Below are positions 1-12,232 of a stretch of 64,000 nt of DNA, in pieces. The notes under the pieces are model-generated. The model saw only the letters and a program-made list of their open reading frames with translations. It was not told where the DNA came from and did not search any database. Within the stretch, counting starts at the first letter, position 1. The number at the start of each line of letters is the position of its first letter. This DNA is from Primula veris (lineage: Eukaryota > Streptophyta > Magnoliopsida > Ericales > Primulaceae), in the NCBI GenBank assembly GCA_963682055.1, contig OY821745.1, positions 28,145,342-28,209,341 on the forward strand, read 5' to 3'. Both the position numbers and the translations under genes were made by a program.

Positions 1-3000
1 TATCTTATTTTTAGTCACTTGGTATTATTATCTATATATGTCGATTTGGTATAATTTATTTTCTACATACATTATCACCTGTACTAGTAGCAAAACAAAT
101 GTTACTCTTGTTGATTTATAGTGGCAGTGAAACATTATTAAAACACTGTCCATTCATAGTGCGTGCTCACATGTTAAGATGGGAAATTTTTTATTTACAA
201 CACGATAATATATTCACCTCTGATTTATAGAGAAATTAGCTGGCAGTGAAGACGGGTCAACTCGATCCCTAGCAGACACCCCACCGATTGCACTATTATT
301 AAGTGCACTAGTGCAGCTGGTAGCATGATATCTTTGCATTTCTCCTACTTATAACCGGCATAATTCCCCCACCTTCATACCATAACAGGATACAATTCCA
401 GATCGAACTGCATTAAAATATATTTAACCAACTAAGAACCTTATGAATGAACAAGCAAAAAAAGGGAGTTGTGTGCTGCTTAATTTTATACGTAAAGATG
501 TTGCTTTTTCACAGTGGAATATAATTGTTACAGTATGTAATTGTATCAACAAAGTTCTAGTTATATGTCCAAGTAAGGTGTTCAATGTTTGATTGGAACA
601 AATATCGAGGTGTAATGTACATCATAAATCTCAAAGTTTTAAAAAGCTTGTGAGTAGTAGATTAAGACTAAACAAAATACAATGGAATGATATGATTACA
701 ATTATAAACAAAACGGATATAACCTCAGACACTAGAGAATTGTTATGTGCAAGAATTGATGACAGGCAGACAACAAGAAAACCTACGCTTATATAGTAAA
801 TCGTTATTAGAAAATAAATTGTGTCGGTATGTGGCTTGGCTAGATAAGGATCAAACGTCGGAATTACAGTTATATAATAGCGATATATGAATGTAATCGA
901 TAAGAATAAAAAATGTCACAAACAGCACAAGATAGAGATACTAGGCTTCAAATTTCACATAACAGCAGTAACGCTCTTAAAAAGAATCCACAAACTAAAT
1001 CAATTACAAAAAAGCGAATCAATAGGATTGCTTAGGATATCTTAGTGTCATCCTGTCTACAGAGTACAGAAATGTTTCAAAAACTTCAAACATAAGTATC
1101 GCACTAAATATCTTCCCATTGTATTGAAGTTGTAACCACCACTAAGGTATAATTAAGGAATCCACAAACAAGATAAATTACAAAAAGCGAATCATTATGA
1201 TTAATTAGGATATCTTACTGTCATCCTGTCTACAGAAATGAATTTTGAAAAATCTACAAACATGTGTATGGCAGTAAATAACTTACCAATTCCCATTATA
1301 TTGAATTTGCGACCACCGCTACGAGATAATATTAGCTAAGCTCGTAATGAGAAAGAAATATCAAATAGCTAAAGCTTATTTCTTTCGACCTAGAAATAGC
1401 TTGAATTTATTGTGAAAAATGATTAACACTTGCAAAACAATACTGAAAACGGAACCAGTCCTTCTGATTCTCAAGGGAAAAAAGGCAAAAAGAACAACAC
1501 AGTCAATTTAAGCAAAATCTACTGCTAAATTCAAAAAAGACGATACCAACATGTCACATATTGTCGTTATTCGACCCAACTAACTACGGCAAAATATGTA
1601 ATGCAAATGATAGTTTCTGAGATATAAACAATAAGAAGACAAAAGGTTTATCAGGTTCAGCATTAGCTCAATAACACTTTCAATTCAAACTCCTAACATT
1701 CACAGACATGAATGACATCAACTCACACTTTTAAAATATTTTCCTCTGTAAACTGTTCCCAGCAAAAACTAAAACTTCTTTAGCCACGTCGCTTAAAAAA
1801 CTTAAGTTTATGAGAGAACAAGAACTACAACTATTACTGCTCTTAACTCTAAATATGCATGTGTGATGAGAAGTTCTACTGGCAACTATGATTTACAAAA
1901 AAAAGTCCTACATTTGCAGAAAATCATCTGCTACTTCAATTTTCATTGGAATAAATCATTTTCCCACTTAAAGCATCGTAACCAACAGAGCACTAGAGTC
2001 TTTAAACGGAGAAGAAAATGTACAAGTTAAAAGAACTCAATTTTAGTTTCCGTGTACGTTTTACTGCAAAATTCTACTTCAATTGTGATATGAAACACAA
2101 GCCATAAACATTGCATTGAATTGTTTGATTTAATGCGATGTGCGTAAACAATATCTATCACTTGGCCACATCCATTGGCTCGATCAACATAATTCACTCA
2201 GCTAAACACAGTCTAAGACCTGACTATCATTCAGATTCTTAACAAACAATTTACCAACAAAACGCAGTATGGAATCGGATTCAGTTGCGTTTCTATACTG
2301 AAATTGTCATGATCTACAACTATGTCGATGTCGGAAAGGAAAAAACATCCACGAAAAGTAGTGATCCATTTATTAACTCACACTTCGTAATATCCATCAA
2401 AACCTTTTTTTTATCCAAATACACGTGGGTAACGCTGTCATTAACAAAAAGGTCAAGTCTTTGAGCCAACAAAAATGGTACAAAATGATCTTAAACCTGA
2501 TACAATTATTATGGATGCTATAAAACGTCTCTATCAGAAACCCTAATGCTGATATTACAAACAAATTGAGCCCTAAGTACGAGAATCTAAACTTTCCAAC
2601 AAAACGTACAAGGCACTTCGCAGCAACAACTTAAATAGAAAAACACAAAATGTACATTAATGACCCTAGATTTCCCAAAGATTCAAACTTTCCGCCAAAA
2701 TATAACTATTTTCCGCGAAATCAAGGCAGAACTCTAACGTATACTACTCCTGCACAAAATCCCACATTTAAAATGATCTCCAACACAAACCTTAGCAGAA
2801 AAATTACATTAAAATTCATTTCTAACTACAATTCACTAAGATAAACCCAATCAACTTAACGAAAATCAATGCAGTAAACCCCAAGAATTCATTATATAAT
2901 CCAATTTTCCACTAAAACAGTATTTTTTTTCTCCAATTAATGAAATTATGATCTTGAGCAAAAACCCTAACAGCAACAAATTCATCTCAAATTAGAACTC

Positions 3001-3150
3001 ACTCCAACACAACTAATCAACTAAAACCAACCCTAAAATCCATTTAAAAAAACTCAAATTTAACCTAAAAGATTCCATTGTTTTCCCCAGATCAAAAAAC
3101 AATTCAAAACACGTTCAAAACAAATTCAACTTACAAAATAAGCAAAACCC
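1..3150. other. Noncoding stretch, possibly first intron of a minus-strand gene
   Basis: I find no coding exon here that I can defend; open frames are short and A+T-rich. A tandem duplication of about 175 bp lies at roughly 984-1322: both copies carry AATCCACAAAC, AGCGAATCA and TGTCATCCTGTCTACAGA in the same order. If the putative 5' UTR exon at about 3153-3260 is real, this stretch would be its downstream intron on the minus strand, with the coding part beyond the left edge. That is inference. Confidence 0.3.
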
Positions 3151-3152
3151 AC

Positions 3153-3260
3153 CTCGAAAACAGCGAGCTCGAGTCGACCCAACCAATCAATTTCAAAAAA
3201 GACCCTAAAATTGAGGTTTTAGAAACTAGGGTTTTTCGATAAATAAATAAATAAAATAGA
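3153..3260 (-). other. Putative 5' UTR exon of a gene running off the left edge
   Basis: Read on the minus strand, a C/T-rich leader contains the AAAACCCTAG-type motif common in plant 5' UTRs. It ends TTTTCGAG followed by GTGGGTTTTG, a plausible splice donor, with the exon ending at 3153. A+T-rich DNA and a TA microsatellite lie just upstream. No coding sequence is seen, so the identity of the gene is unknown. Confidence 0.3.
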
Positions 3261-3391
3261 ATATTCGTAAATTAATCGGAATCGGATTAATTGGAGTACT
3301 CCGAGCTGAATTAGAGTACGGATTTATCGATACAGAAAACAAATCGTATATATAGATATAGATAAAGATGTGTATGTATATGTATATAAAT

Positions 3392-3393
<2 letters not shown>

Positions 3394-3428
<35 letters not shown>
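3394..3428. repeat. TA dinucleotide microsatellite
   Basis: An almost uninterrupted (TA)n run of about 35 bases. It lies upstream of the putative minus-strand leader exon. Confidence 0.9.
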
Positions 3429-3429
<1 letters not shown>

Positions 3430-3441
<12 letters not shown>

Positions 3442-6109
3442 AGATTGGGGATTTGTTGACTCGTATTTGCTGATGATTTTTATTTTTATTTTTATGTCTC
3501 TCTGTTGCTTCGGCTGATAGAAATAAAAAGGGTAAGCGATCTATTGTGTAATATTAGTATTATTTTAGTCCCCTTCTTTTTAATTTTGACTAATTTGCCC
3601 CTTTAATTGGGATCTATATTCTTTTTTTTTTTGACTTATTTGCTTTTTTTTATTGAGAGGTGTAATGGGTAATATTATTAAAATTCCCCCCTTCCTTTTT
3701 ATTTTTGACTCATTTGCCCCTTAATTGGGGTCTTGGTTTTTTTTTTAGATTATGCCTAGTTTTTTTGGATGTTTTTTTGGGTGTTGGAGAGGGGTGAAAT
3801 GGGTATTTTGTGTTTGGTCTAGATTCTTGATTTTTTTTACTTATTTTGTATTTAGACTAATTTGCCCCCTGTAATTTGGGGTTTAGATTCTTGATTTTTT
3901 TGACTTAGTATTTGTTTTTTCTTGAGGGGTGGAATGGGTATTTTGTGATGTTTGGTCTTGGTAAGGGATCTTTTTTCCTAACAAAGTGTGTGGATTTGGT
4001 TTGAAAATGTGGACTTTTGCTATATAAGTTGAAGTTTGACTACTCCAAGCTTGTTTGTTTGGTCTTTTATGGATTTGGGCATGGTTTTAGGAAAGTAAAA
4101 ATGATGATGATCATTTCATGGTGTTTTACTGTTTTTGAATGCACTTTATGATGTTCTGGATTTGAAATGGAAAAAGTTTAAGGTAGAGTTTATCCTCTTT
4201 AAAATATTGTATTTTAATGATTTCCTCATTTTATATGTTGGTTAATATGGAGTACATCGATTATCTTTTTTGAGACATTCTACTCCAATGATATAATACT
4301 CTTTCGATATTCCGGTTAAGATACGTGATTTTGTTTACCATTAATGGAGTGTTGGTCGTTGATATAATGCACAAATCAGTAGTTATTTAATTTTCGACTT
4401 AGCATAATTTTATTGTACGTAGTTTTAAACTATTGGATAAGTATTTATACCCCACGAGTTCTTGTAAGGAAGATAGATGAACATAGATAGAAAGACACTA
4501 GAAAAGATAATGGATCATTTTGTGTATTGTCGGTGCTACTTGAACATGGTGGTCACTTTTGGTCGCATAAGTAGGTCAATTTTTGAAATACATCAAATAT
4601 TTGAGTTTTAGCTATCGTAATGAAATTGTGTATTTACACCCTTGCTAGGGTTATGTACCATTACTATGAGGGTTTAGGAGAAGAAGAAGAAGAGGGGCCA
4701 AAAGACAATACGGAATAAAACCCAGAAAAATGCATAAGAAGTTTGTTTGGGGGATGAGAGTCGTTTGGGTCTATTTTTGTAGCGCTTCCTTCTATCCTCG
4801 GCGGTTGCACTCTTCTCAATATATCAAGTCAAGAGGGCGAAGCCCCCTTTTAGGATGAGAGGGGCGAAAAAGGGTTGACAGAAAAGGATTTTCATCCCTT
4901 CTAAAAGACCGAAGTGATTAATTGATTTAAAAATTAAATGGGAATGCCACAGACACTACGGTTCACATGGGTGCTCACTTGAAATCAAAGGATGTAAGAG
5001 TCCATCTATGGGAGGTCTCATTTCATTCCGAGTTGGGTCAAGAAATAAAAAAGAGTCATATGCAAAATATAAGGCCATAAATTAATAGTTATCCACCTAA
5101 CATCTCTAACTAATGAGCGATGACGGCGGTTTTAAATCATTATTTTGGTTCAGCTTAGTCATGATTGAACGCACAATGAAACGTCAAGGGAAATAACAAT
5201 CTTTCTTCAAAGCTCGTGCTTAACAAGCTTGTTGAATAGGGGATTGGGATTGTATCCTTTCTAATACATTTACTAGACAAGCTCAACACATTGAGTATAC
5301 CCAATACATGTATCATAATTTGTTTACTCAATGTGACATTGAATCTATACATTTTGGATATTTTAAATTTTTTCGATCTACGAGTAAACTTAATAAAGAA
5401 ATTATATTTAAATGCCAATATACTTTGAGTTTTTCTGTTTTTGTAAAAATGATTTGATTTATATCTTATGCGGCAAATATGCTAAGGAAATTAAATATAT
5501 ATTATTAAATAATTTTATATACTCAAGAGATGACGAGCCATAAGTCAAGCAAGAAAAAAAAGAAGCTAAAACAGGGGTTTGAGACAAATTTTGATTAATA
5601 AGTGTTTAGGGTTTAAGTTTTAGTTAACGCATATGAGGGGGTTTTAAATGGTTTTAAGGAAAGAAAAATAATGATTAATAGTCACATTGTGGTTTAATTA
5701 GAGTTTTAGTTTAATAAGACATATTTTGTTATTTATATTTGTTGGGTGTTTTCTTAACTACACTGAGTATTGATTTTGATTTGTGTTTAACTCAAGCATA
5801 TAGAGGGTTGAAAGGTTTGTTTAGGAAATGTTATCAAGGACCGAGAGTCATAGTTTTATTAGAGTCTTAGTTTTTTTTATAATTAATAACTCTCACTTTG
5901 GATGTAACCTGTTTTGCAGGCGTAAGGAATCAAACTTTGGTAACGAGCATGGTATATCAGGGTTTCAACCACTTGCACCAATCTTTTGCTTGTTAGAATT
6001 TTAATTTAACAAATATATTTTGTTCTCTTTCATCTATGTTTTGTTGGCTATTTTGTTGACTTTAAGGTTTTAACGATAATGATTGGCGAATGTAAATTTA
6101 GTTACCTCA
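3430..6109. other. Intergenic, no gene recognised
   Basis: T-rich sequence with GTTTAGATTCTTGA-type short repeats at 3.5-4.0 kb and no defensible exon. A stretch at about 4.68-4.92 kb is richer in G+C and contains GGCGAAGCCCCC, but I could not identify it. The 87-residue open frame at 5155-5418 on the minus strand has no recognisable feature. Confidence 0.5.
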
Positions 6110-6514
6110 GAGCATCTACAATAGTATTGTTATTTTTATTATTAACTAAAATAGTTACCTAACAATAATTTTTTTTCTTCATTAGTTATGTTAAATCATG
6201 TGTTATCTTTATAAATGTTAAAAAAATTGTTAAAGATAACAATATTTTTAATGTTGTCAATTGATATAGACAAAATACAATTAATTCCAACGTGAACTCT
6301 ATTTCAACTACTTCTATTTTAGTGGGGTTTACAAAATGACTAATTAATGAGATTTAAATTAATAATTAATTTTAATTAAAATTAGATAACTTTATTAAGT
6401 TAATACACTAATGTGAAGGTTAAATTTAAGTTACACATTCATTTAACATGCAATTAAATTATGATGTGTCAAAGTTAATATTGTTAAAATTAACACAACT
6501 ATTGTGTATGCTCT
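6110..6514. mobile_element. MITE-like element with GAGCATCTACAATAGT ends
   Basis: The left end reads GAGCATCTACAATAGTATTG. The right end, reverse complemented, reads GAGCATACACAATAGTTGTG. The interior is about 370 bp of A+T-rich sequence without an open frame. This is the shape of a short non-autonomous DNA transposon. I see no clear target-site duplication, so the superfamily is left open. Confidence 0.55.
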
Positions 6515-6602
6515 CCTATACATTTTACTAACATTAATTATTAGATTTGTCATGTTTATCGTATTCATCTCAAAACACACATTAGCAATAAACAACTATA
6601 GA

Positions 6603-7822
6603 GTTTTTTTTTTTTAATAAGCACATGACCTTCTTTTATAAAATAACTAAAAGTCTTACAAAACAAAACTCATCTAGGAAATTACAACCGGAGGCCGGTA
6701 ACCAAAAAACAATTACAATCAAAACTGGGAAAAACGCCTTAATTGAAACTTTATTTTGGACAACTTTCCTAATGCGACCTTCAACTCTTATCCTGTTTAG
6801 TAAACAAAACGAATGCAAATATGAGAAATTCGTCAATGTTTAAACTTGCCAAAGCAGATGTGCCTTGAGACACTTCTCAAATCACCAACCAGGTTGGTTT
6901 GCACATTTACCAAAACAGAGGAAACGCAAGAGGATTATTCCAGTAAACTCAAAATTAAGATCGCTTAAAGGTACAAACCAGTAAAAATAATTTATAACCT
7001 CTCATAAAAATATCAAAGAGAAGTGAGCTGCCCAAAAGACTATCAAAATAAACAGCAAATTTTCACTCTTCTAAATGCTGCATCTGCAGTTCTTCTGTGT
7101 GTGAGTAGGAGAAAATGTTTATTTTATGATAGTACCTGTAAAGAAACCAATGTGTTTTGTGGGTTCTTTTATGCAAAACCTTCAGAAAAAATTCATCATT
7201 AGTATATTAAAGAACTTGAAAACCAAGATCTTAACTGAGGGACTGAAAATCTACAAGAGAAAACCATATATCTTGCTGTCATTTAGAAAAAATACTCAAT
7301 AGTTTCACCCATTTTGCATCATTAGCTCAGTATTAAGAAATAAAAACACTCCCTCTGAGGCAAGGTGTCTCATGTTGATCCAACCAATATGCTACGTATG
7401 TATCACTTGAAAGTTCTCTTGGGAAAAGGAAAGTCCCATTTTGCCCTTGAGCGCCTTTTTTTGCAAGACTATCTGCCGCTTGGTTTTGTTCTCTGAATAC
7501 ACGACAAATATTAGTGCCAACAAAACTCACTAGTGATCAAATATCATGCCAAATGTAATCAAATTTAGGGTCAGGAGATGTATTATTTTCCCACCAGTTA
7601 ACCATTATCTCATAATCAGTTTCAATAAGCACATTAAAGAAACCCAGACTGTAGCAAATAAGCAGACCATTTCTCAAAGTCATTAGTTCTGCAAAATTAT
7701 TTGTGTGGTTGCCTAAGTTATAAGAAAAAACAAAAAACATAATGTCTTTATCATTTCTCAATATACCACCACAACCACTAGGATCAGGGTTGCCATATGC
7801 AGAATCATATATAGCTCTTTTC
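6603..7822 (-). mobile_element. 5'-truncated LINE-like retrotransposon fragment with poly(A) tract
   Basis: On the minus strand an RNase H-like region (7333-7822) is followed by about 700 bp without coding potential and then a run of A (plus-strand T run near 6605-6617). This is the order expected at the 3' end of a LINE. The upstream reverse transcriptase is absent, so the copy is 5'-truncated. I could not see convincing target-site duplications; a fragment of another retroelement class is possible. Confidence 0.45.
7333..7822 (-). pseudogene. RNase H-like domain (RVT_3 type) of a retroelement, broken by a stop
   Basis: Reading down from about 7822, the frame gives YDSAYGNPDPSGCGGILRND, then NNFAELMTLRNGL, then IETDYEIMVNWW. 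After an in-frame stop near 7535 it continues with VFREQNQAADSLAKKGAQG. These are the successive blocks of a plant retroelement RNase H-like domain, with acidic residues in DS, AEL, ETD and AADSLA. The stop between the last two blocks makes it non-functional as read. It has no intron and no neighbouring retroelement gene. Confidence 0.7.
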
Positions 7823-8243
7823 TAACTAGCTAGTTAGTATATTTTCATGGTTAATTATACTTTGGTGACTTGTGTTTTTTTTTTTACTTTTTATGATCAA
7901 CTATATTTTTTAAAGACTTGTATGAATGTTTTCGTTTTAGTGACCATAGTTAATTTTTCGTTTTAGGTCAACTTTAATTTTATATATTGGAGACTTGGAG
8001 TTGAAGTAAATATTCTAGTATCGTACTCTCAAGTCAAAAGTCAAGTGCTTAGTTAATCTTTTTTCTTTTTCTAAAGTACTTAGTTCATCACTTGCTCAGA
8101 CATGTTCAATACTTATAGAAAAGATAGAAATGCATGTATAGTCAGGAACAAGCTGGATTAACATACATGTAAATGTGTTAATATGCAAAATGTATAAATA
8201 GTACACAAATAGATGATTAATAAGATATTACAAGATCTGGATT
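7823..8243. other. Short intergenic stretch, nothing recognised
   Basis: A+T-rich sequence between the retroelement fragment and the first pseudogene exon. No exon, RNA gene or clear repeat was found. Confidence 0.5.
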
Positions 8244-8457
8244 ATGGCAAATAAGAAAGTTTTTTCGGAGGAATTGTCGGATAGGGTCGATGATAGGTTG
8301 TATGCAGCTGTGGGGAAGGACTTAATTAAACCGGAGCAACTAAAAAATGTTATTGGCTTTGCATAATTCTAATTTATAGGGGAAAAGGGATTTGTATATC
8401 CTTCATGTTCATGAACCTTCATAGCGGATTCTCTTGAGTAAGCGGATTCTCTTGAGT
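8244..8457 (+). pseudogene. Decayed exon 1 (USP domain) of a U-box kinase
   Basis: This stretch matches exon 1 of the intact minus-strand U-box kinase (21930-22095). Shared tracts include GGGGAAGGA, GGCTTTGCATAATTC, GGGAAAAGGGATTTGTAT and CCTTCATGTTCAT. It starts MANKKVFSEE and reads DDRLYAAVGKDL before a frameshift and stop after GFA. An 18-bp tandem duplication (AGCGGATTCTCTTGAGTA twice) spans the former splice-donor region. With the pieces at 9763-9884 and 14081-14155 it marks a dead plus-strand paralogue in inverted orientation to the intact gene. Confidence 0.75.
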
Positions 8458-9232
8458 AATTTCCTTACTTCAGTATTTTTATTTTTGTTAATTAGTCGCC
8501 TAGGTAACATTTTCAAGAAAATAGCTTAATTTTAAGTTGGATTGTGATGAGAAGGACTCAAATCCGAACAGAAAGTTTCTTATATTGTGCAATAGACGTT
8601 TATTTTGCTTGTAGATCGTCATTTGTGCTGAAGTTGAACGATAATTATACAAAATTCTCGCATCTATATAATGGACCAGGACAGTGGTTTTTCTCTTCTT
8701 CATTTATTTTTTCGTCTTATTAATTATGTATCCTTTTTTTTAAAATGTTATTACCTTTTAATTTGGTATTTAATGGCAACGATTTCAATTCTACATCAAT
8801 ATTTTTTGTTTCTTATTTTGTGCAGTAGATGTGTTGACTCTGATGATTGCTGATGAAAAACAATAGGGAATATAAATTAATGTATACTATACAAACTGAT
8901 GTATGAATGATAGTTTCGATGGTGGTTTTACCGTGTTTTAAAATTTCATGGTTGTTTTATATGTTAGGGTTTGTTTGGTTCAGGTTAATGTAGCTTGTCA
9001 GCCCAGGCCTTTTACTCAAAAATGTATTTCCATAATTTCCATTGAACAAACTTTATGCCTTTTTGCTCTTTTATACTTTCAGAACTAAAATTGCCAGAAG
9101 TTATAAGCTTATTTGCTTAAAAGCTTCACATAAGTGGGTACGGATTTTGTATGTCCACTACAACTCCTTTATGAAATCCTCTACACAAACAAATTGTATA
9201 TGAAACACGAGATGCTGTTGATAAATATTTAG

Positions 9233-9412
9233 GCTACAAAAAAATACTCAAATAGCGACGGAATTGGTGACGGTATTTTTTGTTACGAATTTATTAGCGA
9301 CGGTTTTTATGACCGTTTTGTGACAGTTTAGTCAATTTGTGACGGTTTTGTGACAGTTTAGTCAGTTTAGTCAATTTTTGACTTTCACTAAATCAAACAT
9401 TATTTTGTAGTA
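9233..9412. mobile_element. Small CACTA-like element, copy 1
   Basis: The left end reads CTACAAAAAAATACTCAAAT and the right end, reverse complemented, begins CTACAAAATAATGTTTGAT. The interior repeats GCGACGG and GTGACGGTTTTGTGACAG motifs, as often seen in subterminal regions of plant CACTA elements. Copy 2 at about 10237-10425 shares the same order of motifs. No transposase frame is present. Confidence 0.6.
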
Positions 9413-9762
9413 CTATCAAAATTAATGAAAGTGTTTGTTTGTGTGAAAAAAAAAAGTATCTACTATCTAAAAATTCCTTACTGAGGTATTAGCAAAACAA
9501 TGAAGCTAAATTTGTTTATGTTTTTGTTTATGTAGTAATTTTCTTTAAAAAAAAACTTCATATATTTTTTAAGCTGTCATTTATGAATTGTTCGTCCTTT
9601 ACATGCATGGCTTGAGGCAAACCCATGCACGTTTCCAAAAATCCACGACTATTTATTTGTGTGACTTCATTTTCATGATGGTTTTTGTTTGTGTGAGTTA
9701 AATAATATTTTGGTACCTTTTTTATGTGAATTCGATACTGTCTATTGCTTTTTTGAGTGCAG

Positions 9763-9884
9763 TGGGAATAAAATTCCTTCCAAGCCAACCGAAAGAACGT
9801 CGGGTCCAAAAGTTCCGAGATATCGAGGGGCAAGCTATGAATAAAATTTTGTAGAGTTTCAGCTTATTTTGTGATGAAGCAGAG
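9763..9884 (+). pseudogene. Decayed exon 2 of the U-box kinase paralogue
   Basis: An acceptor-like AG at 9761-9762 is followed by TGGGAATAAAATTCCTTCCA, matching the start of the functional exon 2 (TGGGAACGAAATTTCTTCCA). Further shared tracts are CCGAGATATCGAG, AAGCTATGAATAA and TTTTGTGATGAAGCAGAGGTAG against TTTGTGATAAAGCAGGGGTAG. Both exons are 122 bp long, and the donor GTAG is kept. The frame holds stops and shifts, so this is a relic. Confidence 0.8.
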
Positions 9885-10236
9885 GTAGCTTCTTCCTTCC
9901 ATCATCTTTTCACATGATTTTTAATTTGACACATTGGCTACTGATCTTATATATAGATTTCAACTTCTATCGTATTTTCTTGTACAGTAACATCTATCCG
10001 GTATCCGATACTGAATTTCTTGTTTTACTACTAGTATTATATAGGTGCAAGTAAGCATATTATATATATACTATAGAAATGATCTCCATTGAGAAGGGTA
10101 TCATATATATATATATATTCATTTTATTAACTTGGAATTTGTAAAACTTTCATTAAAAACGATAGCGTGCACATGATCATGACAGAGAATTAAATAGCAA
10201 AATTAATTACTCAATGGTAAAACATTAACCTGTGTA

Positions 10237-10425
10237 AAAAAAAAATAAAAAAATACACAAATAGCGACGAGATTAGTGACGGTATTTTTTGTTACGAGCT
10301 TATTAGCGACGGTTTTTGTGACAGGTTAGTCAATTTGCGACAGATTTGTAATAGCTTTTTAAATTAGCGACATGCTTATGACAACTTTTGACTCTCATTA
10401 GATCAAACATTATTTTGTAGTGGTA
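10237..10425. mobile_element. Small CACTA-like element, copy 2
   Basis: Same build as the copy at 9233-9412: an A-run with ATACACAAATAGCGACG on the left, TTAGCGACGG motifs inside, and ATCAAACATTATTTTGTAGTG on the right. The right end read in reverse begins CACTACAAAATAAT, the classical CACTA signature. Both copies lie in the former second intron of the decayed kinase gene. Confidence 0.65.
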
Positions 10426-10429
10426 GTTA

Positions 10430-11015
10430 AAATTTGATTTTAATGGGAACACATGTGTTAGCCTCTTATTAGGCGACATGCGATTGCACCATTTGGAGCT
10501 AAAAATTTAAACCCCCACTGACTAGCTAGTAGCAATATGAGTAAGGTACCAACATAAAAAGTCACTAGTTACTAGCAGGACTAATTAAGTACCCCCTTAT
10601 AGTGGTTGGTCTAGCTGGAAGCCTAGTTTATATTTTTTGTATTACAAGAAACATAAATGCCAACTACTTCCAATATACTTCTACTTGTAGCTATTTTAGT
10701 GATTATAAATTTTAATAAGTATCAACAGTATAAGTCCACGAAACGAGGGATGTTTTCTAGACAAATTTAGGAATAATAAAACGTTATATCCAATAATCAA
10801 CGTTTAGCCCCTATGAATATATTTAATATAGTACGTACCTAGTTTTTGCTGTTTTTAACTACTTTTCTTTCAAAGGGACGCATGTACGTATCATAAATTT
10901 CCTCGCCCCTTCTAATTAAAGGCACGTTAATTAATGTTCTTAGCTACTAAAACAGTACCAACATCTTCTGAAGTAAAAGTCACATACCTCACTCATTGTT
11001 TGTTTTCATTTGCAG
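10430..11015. promoter_or_regulatory. Upstream region of the TPD1-like gene
   Basis: No exon is seen. The stretch is A+T-rich, and a TATA-like TTTATATAG lies near 11020, about 70 bp before the start codon at 11091. Confidence 0.4.
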
Positions 11016-11019
11016 GGTA

Positions 11020-11029
11020 TTTATATAGC
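11020..11029 (+). promoter_or_regulatory. TATA-like box of the TPD1-like gene
   Basis: TTTATATAG lies about 70 bp upstream of the start codon and is the best TATA candidate in the 200 bp before it. It rests on position and motif only. Confidence 0.4.
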
Positions 11030-11090
11030 TTGAAGAGCATAAAATTTTCAAGGAAATACAGATATACATCTTGCTAGAAGATATTAATCC

Positions 11091-12232
11091 ATGGGTTTTT
11101 TCAGTCTTAGCAGCAATACAACCAGTGCAAGACTTTGCATGGCTTTATTAGTTGTTTTGGGACTTGTTTTGACTGTTGCCCTCTTCCAAGGTAGTACCAT
11201 CTAATACTCTATATCCTTCAAATATTTTTATACGAATGAAAATATACTAGTGTCTACTATTGCATAACTTGGAAATCAAAAACAGTTGTTCTATTTCTAA
11301 CCACTATTTATATGCTACTACATCACTGAAGTCTTGTCTTGATTTTTGTATGATGCACAACATTTATCAGTTATCACTGACATTGTATTGTTTTCTAAAC
11401 ATATATATCAATCTTTTATATGAAATTGTAGGTACTAGTTGGTCTCAGGAGAAGGTTGATGATGGTTTAACATTCGAAAAACACAACTCTCTGCGTAAGC
11501 TACTCATGTTCAGCATGGGTACTGTGACAAACGACTATGGTGAGATTATATATACTTGAACAATAATTAACTTGTATTTAAACTTCAGTTTATGGTGATC
11601 TATACCCAAACAGCAAGCTGTATTTAAACTTTAGTCTTATTTTTTGCGTGTGGATATATTTTTGGGTAAATTAAGTTTTAGTAGTTCATCTTAAATGATC
11701 AAGTGTTAGTACGTATTTCTCTTATTTCAATTCTATATCCATGTGCATGCATGATGCATGCATGTAACTGTCTACCCAATTTAACATGAGTATTCTATAA
11801 TTTGCTCTAAAAATTATAGATGGTGATGGCGACACTCCCGGGGACGGTGGTTTTGGTACAGGTATTGGTGATGGTGTTGGTAACGGAACAATAAGTGGGG
11901 GGATACCCGGGACCGGCATTAGTAATCCATGCACAAGCGACAACATAGCATTAAATCAAGGACCAACAGCACCGCTCCCTAACGGAATCCCTACTTGGAC
12001 CGTCATCGTCGAGAATATTTGTATGTCAGGTTGCAGCATATCGGACATTCATTTCAAGTGTGAGTGGTTTGCCTCGGCCAGAACCATAAATCCAAGCATT
12101 TTTAGACGCCTTGAATACGACGACTGCCTTGTCAACGACGGGAATCCACTACAAGCGGGAGCCAGTCTCTCTTTTCAATACGCTAATAGTTTTCCCTACA
12201 AACTTACCGTCTCTAAGCTCACTTGCCTCTGA
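11091..12232 (+). CDS. TPD1-like: TPD1-like secreted cysteine-rich protein, 206 aa, 3 exons
   Basis: Exons 11091-11190, 11432-11539 and 11820-12232 join in frame with GT-AG borders. Residues 1-34 form a signal peptide (MGFFSLSS..., hydrophobic core LLVVLGLVLTVAL). A glycine/aspartate-rich linker follows at about 71-103 (DGDGDTPGDGGFGTGIGDGV...). The C-terminal domain is that of the TAPETUM DETERMINANT 1 family: PLPNGIPTWTV, CMSGCSISDIHFKCEWF, INPSIFRRLEYDDCLVNDG, LSFQYANSFPY and LTC. I count six cysteines in this domain, as expected. TPD1 is a ligand of the EMS1 receptor kinase in anther cell fate; other family members act elsewhere, so the tissue is unknown. No dibasic processing site is obvious near the domain. 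The gene lies between exon relics of a U-box kinase but has no sequence in common with it. Confidence 0.88.

Noticed and set aside
4680..4920. Possible organelle DNA insertion (G+C-richer, GGCGAAGCCCCC)
   Set aside because: The style recalls plant mitochondrial DNA, but I could not match it to any mitochondrial gene or intron, so it is not listed as a feature.
9558..9833. 91-residue minus-strand open frame
   Set aside because: It is antisense to the decayed kinase exon 2; its residues are a by-product of that sequence.
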